Made by a program: the position numbers and the translations under genes. The notes below the pieces were generated by a model. The model did no database searches, was not told the origin of the DNA, and worked only from the letters and a program-made list of their open reading frames with translations. A DNA stretch of 53,142 nt, taken from NCBI RefSeq assembly GCF_000934755.1, contig NZ_JYNP01000045.1, positions 1 through 53,142 on the forward strand, given 5' to 3'. Position 1 is the stretch's first letter. The number at the start of each line of letters is the position of its first letter. This DNA comes from Desulfonatronovibrio magnus (GTDB lineage: Bacteria; Desulfobacterota; Desulfovibrionia; Desulfovibrionales; Desulfonatronovibrionaceae). This document shows, piece after piece, positions 8,123 through 17,335 of the stretch.

Positions 8123-8497
8123 ATGAATGACACACAAAGCATGTTTGCGTTTGAAGATCTGAAAGTATGGCAGAAAGCGGTAGATTTTGCTGAAGTCGTA
8201 ATAAAGACAATAGATTCATTTGACGCACCTCGTAAACATTATCGCCTTATAGAACAGCTCGAGAGCGCAGCTACCAGCCCGGCTATGAATATTGCTGAGG
8301 GTAAGGGCCGTTATTCTCAGAAGGAATTCGTTCATTTTCTTTACATAGCCAGAGGGTCTCTTTTTGAAACCATTACCTTGCTGATAATACTCCAGCGCCT
8401 TGGCTGGATTACTCATAAGGATTTACAAGGAATCAAAGTTTTGGCTGAAGAAATAGCAAAGATGCTGAATTCACTTATTAATTCAATTAAAAATTAG
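8123..8497 (+). CDS. Four-helix-bundle (S23/IVS-type) protein
   Basis: 124 residues with the S23-family pattern: FEDLKVWQKAVDFAEVV at the N-terminus, RLIEQLESAATSPAMNIAEG in the second helix, GRYSQKEFVHFLYIARGS and a helical C-terminus. Relatives are known from intervening sequences in 23S rRNA genes and as the Avd partner in diversity-generating retroelements; their molecular role outside those settings is unclear. The start is preceded by AAGGAACC. The gene is flanked by direct copies of an AGCT-rich repeat, like the GxxExxY genes here, and is not an obvious part of the sugar pathway. Confidence 0.88.
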   Translation: MNDTQSMFAFEDLKVWQKAVDFAEVVIKTIDSFDAPRKHYRLIEQLESAATSPAMNIAEGKGRYSQKEFVHFLYIARGSLFETITLLIILQRLGWITHKDLQGIKVLAEEIAKMLNSLINSIKN

Positions 8498-8575
8498 CGA
8501 ATTAGCTCATAAGCTCATAAACTCATCAGCTCAACAACTCATCAACTTAACAGCTAAAGAGCTCATCAGCTAAAA
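8496..8575. repeat. AGCTCATAAGCTC-type repeat, right copy
   Basis: A direct copy of 8029-8110: TTAGCTCATAAGCTCATAA, then CTCAACAACTCATCAACTT and AACAGCTAAAGAGCT. It ends a few bases before the next start codon at 8581, so it also forms that gene's leader. Confidence 0.7.
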
Positions 8576-8580
8576 AATCA

Positions 8581-9633
8581 ATGAACTGGAAAAAAACCCT
8601 ACTTACATCTGATGCCAATCTGGAGCAGGCCATAAGCAATCTGGATACTTCTGCCTTACAGATAGCCATGGTTGTTGGTCCAGATGGAGCTTTCCAAGGT
8701 ACAATAACAGATGGCGATATTCGGCGTGGCCTGTTAAATGGTCTTAAGCTCAGTGATTCCATCACCCACGTTGTGAACAGATCTCCCCTGGTAGTGCCGC
8801 CTAATCTGGACAGAATAACAGTCCTGAAAATGATGCAGGTCAACACTGTCCGCCAACTGCCTATTATTGATGAAAATCGCAAGCCTGTAGGTCTGCACCT
8901 GCTTAATGAACTGATGAAGCCGGCTTCCAGAAGCAACTTTATGGTCATCATGGCAGGAGGACAAGGTGCCAGGCTTCGCCCCCACACTGAAAATTGCCCC
9001 AAACCACTTTTGCCGGTAGACGGCAAACCCATGCTTGAACATATTATCCTTCGGGCGCTTTCTCAAGGATATAAAAATTTTGTCATTACTACCCATTACC
9101 TTGGCCATATGATTGAAGAATATTTTGGCAGCGGAAAAGACCTTGGCATAAACATTGAGTATCTGCGCGAGGACACTCCCTTGGGCACAGCTGGTGCTTT
9201 GAGCCTTTTGAAGCCCAGGCCTCAGGAGTGTTTTGTGGTTTCCAATGGTGATGTCTTGACAGATATTGACTACGGAGAACTGCTCGAATTTCATCAGCGT
9301 CAAAACGCAGCCGCAACCATGGCCGTGCGCCTGCACGAATGGCAAAATCCATTCGGGGTTGTGCATACCAATGGCTTTGATATAACTGGTTTTGAGGAAA
9401 AACCCACTGTCAGCTCCAGAGTAAATGCCGGCATATATGTCCTTGAGCCGGAAATACTGGATCTTTTGGAATCAGATCAGCACTGCGATATGCCGCATTT
9501 ATTCCTGCAGGCGCAGGAGCAAGGCAAGCGATGCGTTGTTTTTCCCATGCATGAGCCATGGCTGGATGTGGGCAGGCCTGATGACCTGGAAAAGGCAAGC
9601 GCTGCTCGATTAAACCTGAAACATTCAGGTTAA
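8581..9633 (+). CDS. PtmE-like sugar-1-phosphate nucleotidyltransferase with CBS pair
   Basis: 350 residues. The first 115 or so form a CBS pair (GTITDGDIRRGLLNG, then NTVRQLPIIDENRKPVGL), followed by an NTP-transferase domain with IMAGGQGARLRPHTENCPKP, LPVDGKPMLEH and a metal-site aspartate in SNGDVLTDIDY. The architecture matches PtmE of Campylobacter, a GlcN-1-phosphate guanylyltransferase that supplies GDP-GlcN to legionaminate synthesis. The CBS pair may sense nucleotides. It follows the S23-type gene and lies directly before the CMP-sugar synthetase. Nucleotide preference cannot be read from the sequence. Confidence 0.87.
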   Translation: MNWKKTLLTSDANLEQAISNLDTSALQIAMVVGPDGAFQGTITDGDIRRGLLNGLKLSDSITHVVNRSPLVVPPNLDRITVLKMMQVNTVRQLPIIDENRKPVGLHLLNELMKPASRSNFMVIMAGGQGARLRPHTENCPKPLLPVDGKPMLEHIILRALSQGYKNFVITTHYLGHMIEEYFGSGKDLGINIEYLREDTPLGTAGALSLLKPRPQECFVVSNGDVLTDIDYGELLEFHQRQNAAATMAVRLHEWQNPFGVVHTNGFDITGFEEKPTVSSRVNAGIYVLEPEILDLLESDQHCDMPHLFLQAQEQGKRCVVFPMHEPWLDVGRPDDLEKASAARLNLKHSG

Positions 9634-9637
9634 ATTC

Positions 9638-10330
9638 ATGATCCAAGGTAAAAAAATACTCTCTGTCATTCCGGCCAGGGGTGGATCCAAGGGAGTTCCA
9701 GGGAAGAATATCAGGCTGCTGGCAGGAAAACCCCTTATTGCCTGGACAATTGAAGAAGCAAAAAAATCAAAATACATCGATCGACTGGTTCTTTCATCAG
9801 AAGATCAAGAAATTATCAGCATAGCCAAGTCTTTTGGGTGCGATGTGCCGTTTGTCAGACCCACAGATCTCGCTGCAGATGAAACCCCGGGGGTTGATCC
9901 TATCATACATGCTCTGCAGAAGCTTCCAGGATATGATATAGTGGTGATGCTTCAGCCTACATCACCACTTCGTAAAGTGGAAGATATTGATGAATGCCTC
10001 GAATTTTTCATTAAACAAAAAGCATTTGTCTGCGTTTCAGTATCAGAAGTAAAAAAAACCCCCTACTGGATGTTTTCCATGGATAATAATTACCATATAC
10101 ATAAACTTATGGATAATAAGGATATTATTTCAAGAAGACAAAATTTGCCCAAGGCTTATATGCCTAATGGAGCTTTATTCGTTGCTGAGGCAGATTATCT
10201 GCAGCAGAACAGATCTTTTTATACATCAGATACACTTGGCTACTTAATGCCACAGGATAGATCCCAGGATATTGACAGCGAAATGGACTTATTTTGCACA
10301 GAATGCTTTATGGGGAAAAACAATGAGTAA
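9638..10330 (+). CDS. legF: CMP-legionaminate/acylneuraminate cytidylyltransferase (LegF/NeuA)
   Basis: 230 residues with the N-terminal nucleotide-binding signature IPARGGSKGVPGKNI, then LQPTSPLRKVEDIDE and the C-terminal RSQDIDSEMDL containing the metal-binding aspartates. It activates the nine-carbon acid with CTP, the last soluble step before glycosyl transfer. The spacing to the upstream gene is four bases, and its end overlaps the next start. Confidence 0.94.
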   Translation: MIQGKKILSVIPARGGSKGVPGKNIRLLAGKPLIAWTIEEAKKSKYIDRLVLSSEDQEIISIAKSFGCDVPFVRPTDLAADETPGVDPIIHALQKLPGYDIVVMLQPTSPLRKVEDIDECLEFFIKQKAFVCVSVSEVKKTPYWMFSMDNNYHIHKLMDNKDIISRRQNLPKAYMPNGALFVAEADYLQQNRSFYTSDTLGYLMPQDRSQDIDSEMDLFCTECFMGKNNE

Positions 10331-12062
10331 TCTGTCTTCTTCTAATAATTTACAATCATTAAACTTGTATGGCAGGCCAGCTAAAGAAAATCTATCAATT
10401 GCACTACAGGGTTTAGAAGACTCATCTTCTGAGGAAAAAATATGGAAGGCCGGAGTTATAGCCTTATGCGGTAAGGAAAAACTTGCGAGTTCAATTATTG
10501 AGAATACTCTTGAATCCAGCTCAAGTCTCCCAGAAAATTACAAAATCGCATACAGGAAGTGGAAAGGGCAGTCCAATGGTTTGTCACATTGGCCCATAAG
10601 TTATTTTCAGCTTTATCATGGGATAAAGCCAACAAAATCAGCATTGCCCCCCCGGAAAGCCTGTATAGACTGGAATTCAAGCTCCAAAGAAAATCTGATC
10701 ATTAAAATTACCTGTCCCCAATGTAAAAAACAATTCCCAATAAGTGCCCAAAGCGACTTTTCACAACAGGATTCTATAGCCTGCCTTACCTGCTTTCAAG
10801 TGGTCAAGTATAATAAAAAAGCAGCCGTCCAAACTGTTAGAGAGCATTTCCTGAATGATTTTCGAAATGTCGAAAAAGTTTTTGCGCAGCGCAATCCCAA
10901 TGCTAACAAACTCTTGGTTGATATAATTGCCAAAGCAGTGTTGCTGGAAAACTTCACTCCGGTCAGATTCGTTAAATTACGTACTGATAGAATAGGTCAT
11001 TTATGTTTAAATACAGAAATTATGATTCAGGAACATAAATATTTATTCAATAAAAATAATGCAATTTTCATCTGTTTTACAGATCAAAAAATTTGCAATA
11101 AGTTTATGCTTGAAATGTGGACCCGGGTTTTAAATTTTTCCCCTCTTGCCCAGGTATGCTTTTCTTTTTGTAAGAAATCACAAGCCTTGGGAGAATTAGC
11201 CTTAGATATTACTACAAGTAATGATCCGAGGAATAACAGAGGTAAAGATCTTCACGGTCTGTTAGCAAAAACTCCACCTACCCTTGAGTTTACCAAAGTA
11301 GATCATGAGCGGGCCAAGCCTCACCTGGAAAAAATGGGAATTCCACCCGGTGAGCCTTATGTCTGCTTCCTGGGACGCGATTCAGCATATTTAAAAAAAC
11401 AAATTCCTGACTTAGACTGCAGCTACCACGACTACCGCAACATGCCCATTCATGACTACCTGCCAGCCATGCACGCCCTGGCGGATATGGGAATCTACTG
11501 CCTGCGCATGGGGCATATTGTGGAAGAACGACTGGACGGGGGAAGGCCAGAGATTATTGATTATGCTTCGAATTTTCGAGATGAATTTATGGATGTTTAT
11601 TTGTCTGCGAATTGTGAGATGTTTGTGTCTGTAAGCTCGGGGATAGATGCTATCCCGGTTATTTTCAATAAGCCAGTCTGTTATATCAACTTGATCCCAG
11701 CAGGGTATATCCCTTGGGGCATAAAATACTTTTGCATACACAAAAAATGTCGCCTGTCCAATGGCCATAATTATCTGACCTATAAAGAACAGTTAGAAAC
11801 AGGTGCCGCATGGTTTACTCGAAGTGTGCAGTATAAGCATGCTGGAATAGATATTGTCAACAACACTCAAGAGGAAATCAAATACGCAGTACTGGAGGCG
11901 TGGAAACGAGCTAAAGGCGAATGGAAGGATACCCCGGAAGAAGCAAATCTGCACGACATGATGCTGTCATTATTTAAAAAATATGACAAGTTCGGCTATA
12001 AGGCATTCAACTCCCGCATAGGAACGGAATTTCTTAAAGCTAATTCATATTTGCTGGATTAG
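10323..12062 (+). CDS. TIGR04372-type putative glycosyltransferase
   Basis: 579 residues from the ATG at 10323, which overlaps the legF stop; the longer frame from 10272 is rejected. The C-terminal half has the GT-B-like pattern of the TIGR04372 family: PYVCFLGRDSAYL, MPIHDYLPAMHALADMG, CLRMGHIVEERL, FVSVSSGIDAIPVIFNKPV. The N-terminal half contains a cysteine pair block (ITCPQCKK...CLTCFQ) that looks like a zinc ribbon, unusual for a glycosyltransferase. Directly following the CMP-sugar synthetase, it is a candidate for the transferase that uses the activated sugar. The donor is inferred from position only. Confidence 0.75.
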   Translation: MSNLSSSNNLQSLNLYGRPAKENLSIALQGLEDSSSEEKIWKAGVIALCGKEKLASSIIENTLESSSSLPENYKIAYRKWKGQSNGLSHWPISYFQLYHGIKPTKSALPPRKACIDWNSSSKENLIIKITCPQCKKQFPISAQSDFSQQDSIACLTCFQVVKYNKKAAVQTVREHFLNDFRNVEKVFAQRNPNANKLLVDIIAKAVLLENFTPVRFVKLRTDRIGHLCLNTEIMIQEHKYLFNKNNAIFICFTDQKICNKFMLEMWTRVLNFSPLAQVCFSFCKKSQALGELALDITTSNDPRNNRGKDLHGLLAKTPPTLEFTKVDHERAKPHLEKMGIPPGEPYVCFLGRDSAYLKKQIPDLDCSYHDYRNMPIHDYLPAMHALADMGIYCLRMGHIVEERLDGGRPEIIDYASNFRDEFMDVYLSANCEMFVSVSSGIDAIPVIFNKPVCYINLIPAGYIPWGIKYFCIHKKCRLSNGHNYLTYKEQLETGAAWFTRSVQYKHAGIDIVNNTQEEIKYAVLEAWKRAKGEWKDTPEEANLHDMMLSLFKKYDKFGYKAFNSRIGTEFLKANSYLLD

Positions 12063-12490
12063 ATTTATACAAAAGGCAGATGGAGTGGGACAACGGATAG
12101 GCTATCTACAAGTTAAGGATGCAAAAATGTTATAACACTAAATTGGCTTTTCGAGGTTTGATGTGGAAATGAAGTAACATTCTGGCAAGGTGCGCAACCT
12201 CGGTTCGGAGCTCTCGCCGGAGGAAGCCCCATCCGTCCCCACAATAGTCAACGTCGAAGAACAATTTGTACTTGTTGTGGGTAATACACTTAAAAGCAAT
12301 TATTTATTGTGAATCCTGATGAATTAAACTAATTTCCTGTATACCTCTCACACACCATCCTGGAACCATAAATTGTTAGGCAAGAGTTTCCCATGGTAGA
12401 TACGGAATATCAACAACACCTACAAAAAAACTATCCTAATTTTGTAGTGACGGCGGCTTCAATGCCTGTCTGCCTAGCGTGAGCAAAAAT
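12063..12490. other. Intergenic region between converging operons
   Basis: Two operons converge here. I find no gene and no repeat family shared with the rest of the window, and no clear stem-loop followed by a T-run. Transcription terminators are expected on both strands but I cannot point to one. Confidence 0.5.
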
Positions 12491-13198
12491 TTAAGCTTTT
12501 ATTAATTTTGCTGGAACTCCGACAAACATGCTGTCTCTCTCGCTAATATTATTTATGACAGCAGCTCCAGCTCCAATAATATTATTTTCTTCAACAGTTA
12601 TCCTATTTATTATTGTGCAATTTGTGTGAAGTGTTGAAAAACTTTTTACATGAGAATTTCCTGCAATTGTTGATTTTGGACCAATTGTTACATAGCTCTC
12701 TATAACTGTATGGTGTTCAACGTGAGATCCTGCTCGCATATGAACACAATTATTAATTTCAGCGCGATAGCCAATGTAACACAAAGGTTCTATAATAACT
12801 CCTGATCCGATTATTGCTTCATGCATAACTACTGCTCTTGGGTGTATACAGCTTATAATGCTAATTTCTTTGAATAAACACAAATATTCAAATATACTTT
12901 TTCTTTTATGATTATCTGAAATAGCTATCAATACATTGTGTATATTATTAGTTATAATGAAGGGTGCAAAGTCACTTTTATTAATCAATTTTTTATTTTT
13001 ATATGAATTGGATTTTGGAACATCAAATTGACTTGCCGGACGTTTCTTCGCAGTGACTGGATCAATGTTTAGAGGGGTATCTGAAGGATTAATATATAGA
13101 ACAATATCATATCCAAGAGATTCTTCAACCCAACCTGATACCTGACCAGCAAGTCCTTCTTCAAAACCAATTACTGCGAGCTTGTTGTTTTTATGCAT
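12491..13198 (-). CDS. PglD/NeuD-like sugar acyltransferase
   Basis: 235 residues. The N-terminal half (KLAVIGFEEGLAG...) is a diverged nucleotide-binding-like domain, and the C-terminal half is a left-handed beta-helix (VVMHEAIIGSGVIIEPLCYI through NNIIGAGAAVINNIS) ending in VGVPAKLIKA. It probably acylates an amino group put on by the aminotransferase whose gene overlaps its start by 28 bases. The DNA is visibly AT-rich compared with that neighbour, suggesting a different origin. The acyl donor is not deducible. Confidence 0.8.
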   Translation of the reverse strand: MHKNNKLAVIGFEEGLAGQVSGWVEESLGYDIVLYINPSDTPLNIDPVTAKKRPASQFDVPKSNSYKNKKLINKSDFAPFIITNNIHNVLIAISDNHKRKSIFEYLCLFKEISIISCIHPRAVVMHEAIIGSGVIIEPLCYIGYRAEINNCVHMRAGSHVEHHTVIESYVTIGPKSTIAGNSHVKSFSTLHTNCTIINRITVEENNIIGAGAAVINNISERDSMFVGVPAKLIKA

Positions 13199-14259
13199 TT
13201 TAAAACCATCTCAATATTGTCATCTTGTTGGGACGGACCTGAAGGAAGATATATGCCATTGTTTGAAAAATTTTTCGAATTTTTAAATTTTGAATGACTT
13301 GTGTTGAAATAATGAGCAGTGTTGATGTCTGGATAAAATGGACGGGTCTCAATGCCTTGTTTATCAAGCTTCTTGATCCAAAATTGTCGGTCGTTGACAA
13401 GGAATTCGTTGTAGACTGGTATTTCACCAGCATCAATATTTACAGGAATGATCTGAAAACAACTTCTTTTCAAACCTTCTTCATACATGGCATAAATAGT
13501 AAGCAGCCGCTCAATTTTTTCTGGCAATCGCTTCAATTGTTCAATACCGATGGAAGCAAGCACATCAGTAAAACGGAAGTTGAATCCGGGCATAGTCCAC
13601 TGATTAGGGGCCGTTACGTTTTCAACGCCATGGGTCCGAATGGCACGCAGCCTTTGCGCTATATCCGGGTTCTGGGTTACGCAAAAACCTCCCTGGCCCG
13701 TCGCGATTGTTTTGGCCACCGAAAGCGAAAAACATCCAATATCCGACTGTGTTCCCAGGTACCCATCTCCATTTCGTGAGCCAAAGGCCTGGGCCGCGTC
13801 CTCGACAACATGCAATTGATGTTTGCGTGCGATAGTCTGAATGTGTTGCATGTCAGCGGAACGCCCGTTCATATGTACGGGGATGATCGCTTTTGTTCGG
13901 CTCGTAATGGCATTTTCGATCAATGACGTATCCATTATCGGGCGATGAGGCTCGACATCGACAAGAACGACCTTTGCACCCAAAAGATGTACAGCATGCG
14001 CAGTAGCGATCCATGTCCTGTTGGGAAGAATGACTTCATCTCCAACAGTTATGCCGAGGCCCATCAAGGCCATGAGCAGTGCTGCACTGCCACTGGATGT
14101 GGCTATAACGTGTTTGACTTCGAGAGCTCTTCCAAGCTGATTTTCAAACTCAACTGTGATCGGTCCCTGGCTTACGCATTCCCTGCGCATGGATGCAGCG
14201 ACATGCTCAATTTCTTCCTCACCGAAAGTGGTCCTCCACCATGGAATACGGTTAATCAT
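13171..14259 (-). CDS. DegT/DnrJ/EryC1-family sugar aminotransferase
   Basis: 362 residues. Visible are the start PWWRTTFGEEE, the TSSGSAALLMAL motif, the VEDAAQAFGS block and the PLP lysine in SLSVAKTIATGQGG. Such enzymes transfer an amino group from glutamate to a nucleotide-linked keto sugar. Followed by an acyltransferase, it would make an N-acylamino sugar; the 4,6-dehydratase or 3-dehydrogenase providing the ketone may be one of the other dehydrogenases here. The protein is shorter than the LegC-type enzyme at 2.2 kb and belongs to a different subgroup. Confidence 0.9.
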   Translation of the reverse strand: MINRIPWWRTTFGEEEIEHVAASMRRECVSQGPITVEFENQLGRALEVKHVIATSSGSAALLMALMGLGITVGDEVILPNRTWIATAHAVHLLGAKVVLVDVEPHRPIMDTSLIENAITSRTKAIIPVHMNGRSADMQHIQTIARKHQLHVVEDAAQAFGSRNGDGYLGTQSDIGCFSLSVAKTIATGQGGFCVTQNPDIAQRLRAIRTHGVENVTAPNQWTMPGFNFRFTDVLASIGIEQLKRLPEKIERLLTIYAMYEEGLKRSCFQIIPVNIDAGEIPVYNEFLVNDRQFWIKKLDKQGIETRPFYPDINTAHYFNTSHSKFKNSKNFSNNGIYLPSGPSQQDDNIEMVLKCIKTTSSQ

Positions 14260-14337
14260 GCAGGTGTTGTCCAGTGGCGTAAAAGATAATTAAAAATTTT
14301 CGTGAGATGTAATAAAAATAGATTAACCTGATTACAT

Positions 14338-15555
14338 TTAATTAACAACATGAACATCCGGCAATGGAACAAAAATTTTGCAATTATAATTCTTTATTTT
14401 TGGTATAATTGCGTTCTTGAATCGCCAAGCAAGGACAACTACGCTATCTGGAGGTTCGCTGTCTAAAACCGCAGGCGAGTGCACAGGTATGTGGTAGCCG
14501 GGACTGAAGGTGTCGATTTTGCCGGGATTGTCATCGACAAGATATTTTAAAACATTGTTCAGCTCGAAGTGACTTATAAGTGTCGTTGATGTTGCTGATG
14601 CTCCATAACCAGCAATAATTTGATCGGGATAGCGAGAAATAGTTTCCAGGAACTTTTCTTTTGTTGTGTTTATCTGTTGCTGATAAACATTGAATGTATC
14701 GAGTGACAAATTGAATTTAAGTTCATTGTTCACTGCTATTCTTACAGATTGATCTATTGAGCGTTTAGAACTGTTTTTAGCCCAATAATATCTTAGTGAA
14801 CCTCCTTTTGTAGAGATATTTTCGACTTTAATTAACTTAAGATCAAATGTTTCAAAAAATTGAATTAATGGCAAAAGAGACAAATAAGATAAATGCTCAT
14901 GATATATAAAATCAAAAACCATATTGTTAATCATATCGATCAAGTATGAGGATTCAATAATTAGAACACCATCATCACCCATAAGGTGTACTATAGCGTC
15001 AACAAAATCCTGAAGATTGTCAACATTTGCGAATAGATTGTTGATTGTAATCACATCAGCTTTTCCATACTCATGGACAATTCTTCTTGATAAACGCATA
15101 TCAAAAAAATCTGGTAATGTGTAAATTCCATTGCTGGTTGCCTGCTTAGCAGTGTGCAATGATGGCTCAACACCCAAAACTTCATGTCTAAACTCCTTGA
15201 AATATTTAAGCAATGTGCCATCATTACTGCCAATATCCACAAAAAATGAATTGTGTGGCAAATCTAATGAGTTGACAACTTCGTTAGCGTATTGCTTGAA
15301 GTGACTTGATAGGCCTAGTGAACTGGTTGTAGTGTAGATATAATCACGATAAATAATTTCAGGATCAACTACAGTAGATAATTGTACAAAATTGCAAGCG
15401 TTGCAAAGCAATAAATCAAGCGGGTAAAAAAATTGTGGCTTGGGTTTCGGAATATATGCATCACATAATGGACTATGATTGAGATGCAAGGCCAAGCTCA
15501 AATCCTTACTGCCACACAACCTGCATTCTGTTTTGATATAATAAGTATCCATCAA
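14338..15555 (-). CDS. Sugar C-methyltransferase, zinc-binding type
   Basis: 405 residues in the three-part TylC3-like layout: an N-terminal zinc site (CRLCGS and LLCNACNF), a central SAM-binding domain (FVDIGSNDGTLLKYF, then GVEPS) and a C-terminal domain with AGYGASATSTTLISHF and VDDNPGKIDTFSPGYHIPV. Members methylate carbon of deoxysugars bound to nucleotides. The stop of the cupin gene overlaps its start by four bases. A second, diverged enzyme of the same plan is at 16060-17244. The sugar substrate is unknown. Confidence 0.88.
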   Translation of the reverse strand: MMDTYYIKTECRLCGSKDLSLALHLNHSPLCDAYIPKPKPQFFYPLDLLLCNACNFVQLSTVVDPEIIYRDYIYTTTSSLGLSSHFKQYANEVVNSLDLPHNSFFVDIGSNDGTLLKYFKEFRHEVLGVEPSLHTAKQATSNGIYTLPDFFDMRLSRRIVHEYGKADVITINNLFANVDNLQDFVDAIVHLMGDDGVLIIESSYLIDMINNMVFDFIYHEHLSYLSLLPLIQFFETFDLKLIKVENISTKGGSLRYYWAKNSSKRSIDQSVRIAVNNELKFNLSLDTFNVYQQQINTTKEKFLETISRYPDQIIAGYGASATSTTLISHFELNNVLKYLVDDNPGKIDTFSPGYHIPVHSPAVLDSEPPDSVVVLAWRFKNAIIPKIKNYNCKIFVPLPDVHVVN

Positions 15556-16076
15556 GAGAACCTCATAATTTTTTTTAAAAATTTCTCGATTTCGACATGA
15601 TTGCTTTCATCTGGTGCCCATGGGGCAAACATTGTATCGCTTTTGGCAAATGGTCCTTGAGTGATTTCGAGAAATACAAGCCAATCTGAAAGGATTATTA
15701 TGGAATGATAGGCAGAATTTCTGTTACTTATGTAAAAGCAATGACGTGATGAGTAGCCAGCCATTTTCTCTACAGAGACAACATTACCATGGTCATCAAA
15801 AGTATAATAATCAACTAATCCATCCAGAACAAGCATGGACTCGGATTTCTCAATGTGCTTGTGTGGCCGCACGTACATTCCTTTTGAATGAACAATGACC
15901 ATCTCATGAACCGTTTCGTCGATTGATTCATGCACGCAATACCTTGATCTTTTTTGCTCATTGTCATCGGCTTTTGAAATCAAGATATCAATATCAAGCT
16001 TGGATATTTTACTACTTGAACTTTGTGCATGATAAACCTCTGAAGACTGATTGTTTGAGCTAACCAGCTCTATCAT
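15552..16076 (-). CDS. WbuC-type cupin
   Basis: 174 residues with a cupin metal-binding segment (YVRPHKHIEKSES, MLVLDGLVDYYTFDD) and the preceding block RSRYCVHESIDETVHEMVI that characterises WbuC-family proteins of O-antigen clusters. The function of the family is not established; a sugar isomerase or epimerase role is often assumed. It overlaps both neighbours (17 and 4 bases), so it is co-translated with the two C-methyltransferases. Confidence 0.8.
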   Translation of the reverse strand: MIELVSSNNQSSEVYHAQSSSSKISKLDIDILISKADDNEQKRSRYCVHESIDETVHEMVIVHSKGMYVRPHKHIEKSESMLVLDGLVDYYTFDDHGNVVSVEKMAGYSSRHCFYISNRNSAYHSIIILSDWLVFLEITQGPFAKSDTMFAPWAPDESNHVEIEKFLKKIMRFS

Positions 16077-17244
16077 AGACCATCCTTTTCCAAAAACCTG
16101 GAATATTTTTACTTGGCGGAAGAATAGAACAGTACTCGTGTATTAAATGTGACTTGTTTTGTAAAAGTTTATATTCGTTTTCTGTATTGACGCCAAACAT
16201 ATAAAAATAATCTGAATCTGGGAGATTATCTGAAGGCATAATGGGCAAGCCAGAACCAGGTATAAACAAATTTTGCTTTTCTTGCTGGTCGTCAACAAAC
16301 GAATAAACATATTTGCTAATTTCTGTAAAGTTGACAAAATTTGCAGAACGAGCACCGCAGCCATAAACTACAATTGGTTTATTTTTTGCCGAAACAAACT
16401 CATGCAAACTGTCTTTGAATACTGGCCAATTATTTTTATACAAGAAGCACTTGTCACGATCATAATTTTTGAAAATTGTTTTAGAAGATTTTCTTTTCTC
16501 ACAATACAATATTAAAGCACGTCCAGAAAACAAAGTAATCTCATGATGAATTATTGAAAAAGAATGTTTTTTTAATAATTGGTTAATAGTGCTCAATGTA
16601 AAATAGTTGATATGCTCTTCCCATAAAGCATAGTCCAGTAAATCCAGATTCCATTCGCTGTCTGGAATTTCAATTACGAACAAACCATCATCTTTCAAAA
16701 TATATTCAACGCCTTCAAGAAATGAATCCAAATCAAAAATGTGCTCCAAAACCTGCCTGGTGGTTATGAGATCAAACATTTTGTTTTTTAAGCATTTACT
16801 TGCAAAAGAAAAGTCAAAAAAATTATTATAGACAGTGAATTTTTTATCAACAGCCTTGGAGTAAGAATCTTTTGTAGGTTCAACTCCAAAAACGTTAACA
16901 TAGCCTCTGTTTTTTAAAAAATCTAAAAACGATCCATCATTACATCCAATATCAAGGATTTTAGAATTTTCATTGATTCCAGAAATCATCTCAATGACAT
17001 CTACCAGCCTTGGCACGTGTGGTTGATTCTTCCAACTACTTATAGTGAAATAATTTTCATACAATATAGCTGGGTCAATTGGATTTTTAATGTATATAAA
17101 ACCACAAGTTTCACATGAATTGAGAACAAAATCATGCCTGCTATAGTTTTCATCTTTGGCCTTGAGATAATGGTGAACAATTGGCTGCTTACCAAAGTCA
17201 ATAATCGTGTCATGGTGTTTCCTACCACAAAGTCTGCAGTTCAT
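16060..17244 (-). CDS. Sugar C-methyltransferase-like protein
   Basis: 394 residues: an N-terminal zinc motif (CRLCGRKHHD and CETCGFIYI), a SAM domain with ILDIGCNDGSFLDFLKNRGY and FGVEPT, an RQVLEHIFDLDSFL block, and a C-terminal part with VVYGCGARSANFVNF and FVDDQQEKQN. It is related in plan to 14338-15555 but clearly diverged. The coding DNA is AT-rich. It probably methylates or epimerises a deoxysugar. Confidence 0.82.
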   Translation of the reverse strand: MNCRLCGRKHHDTIIDFGKQPIVHHYLKAKDENYSRHDFVLNSCETCGFIYIKNPIDPAILYENYFTISSWKNQPHVPRLVDVIEMISGINENSKILDIGCNDGSFLDFLKNRGYVNVFGVEPTKDSYSKAVDKKFTVYNNFFDFSFASKCLKNKMFDLITTRQVLEHIFDLDSFLEGVEYILKDDGLFVIEIPDSEWNLDLLDYALWEEHINYFTLSTINQLLKKHSFSIIHHEITLFSGRALILYCEKRKSSKTIFKNYDRDKCFLYKNNWPVFKDSLHEFVSAKNKPIVVYGCGARSANFVNFTEISKYVYSFVDDQQEKQNLFIPGSGLPIMPSDNLPDSDYFYMFGVNTENEYKLLQNKSHLIHEYCSILPPSKNIPGFWKRMVYDRAG

Positions 17245-17335
17245 TTGCTAATATCCTAAAGCATACCTTAATTTGCAACAAAAAAATAAAAAATTTTGTG
17301 GCCTTAATTGTCTGAGGCAGCGCAAAGCTGACTTC

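Noticed and set aside
8029-8575. Diversity-generating retroelement, suggested by the S23/Avd-type protein
   Set aside because: No reverse transcriptase and no template/variable repeat pair are present in the window.
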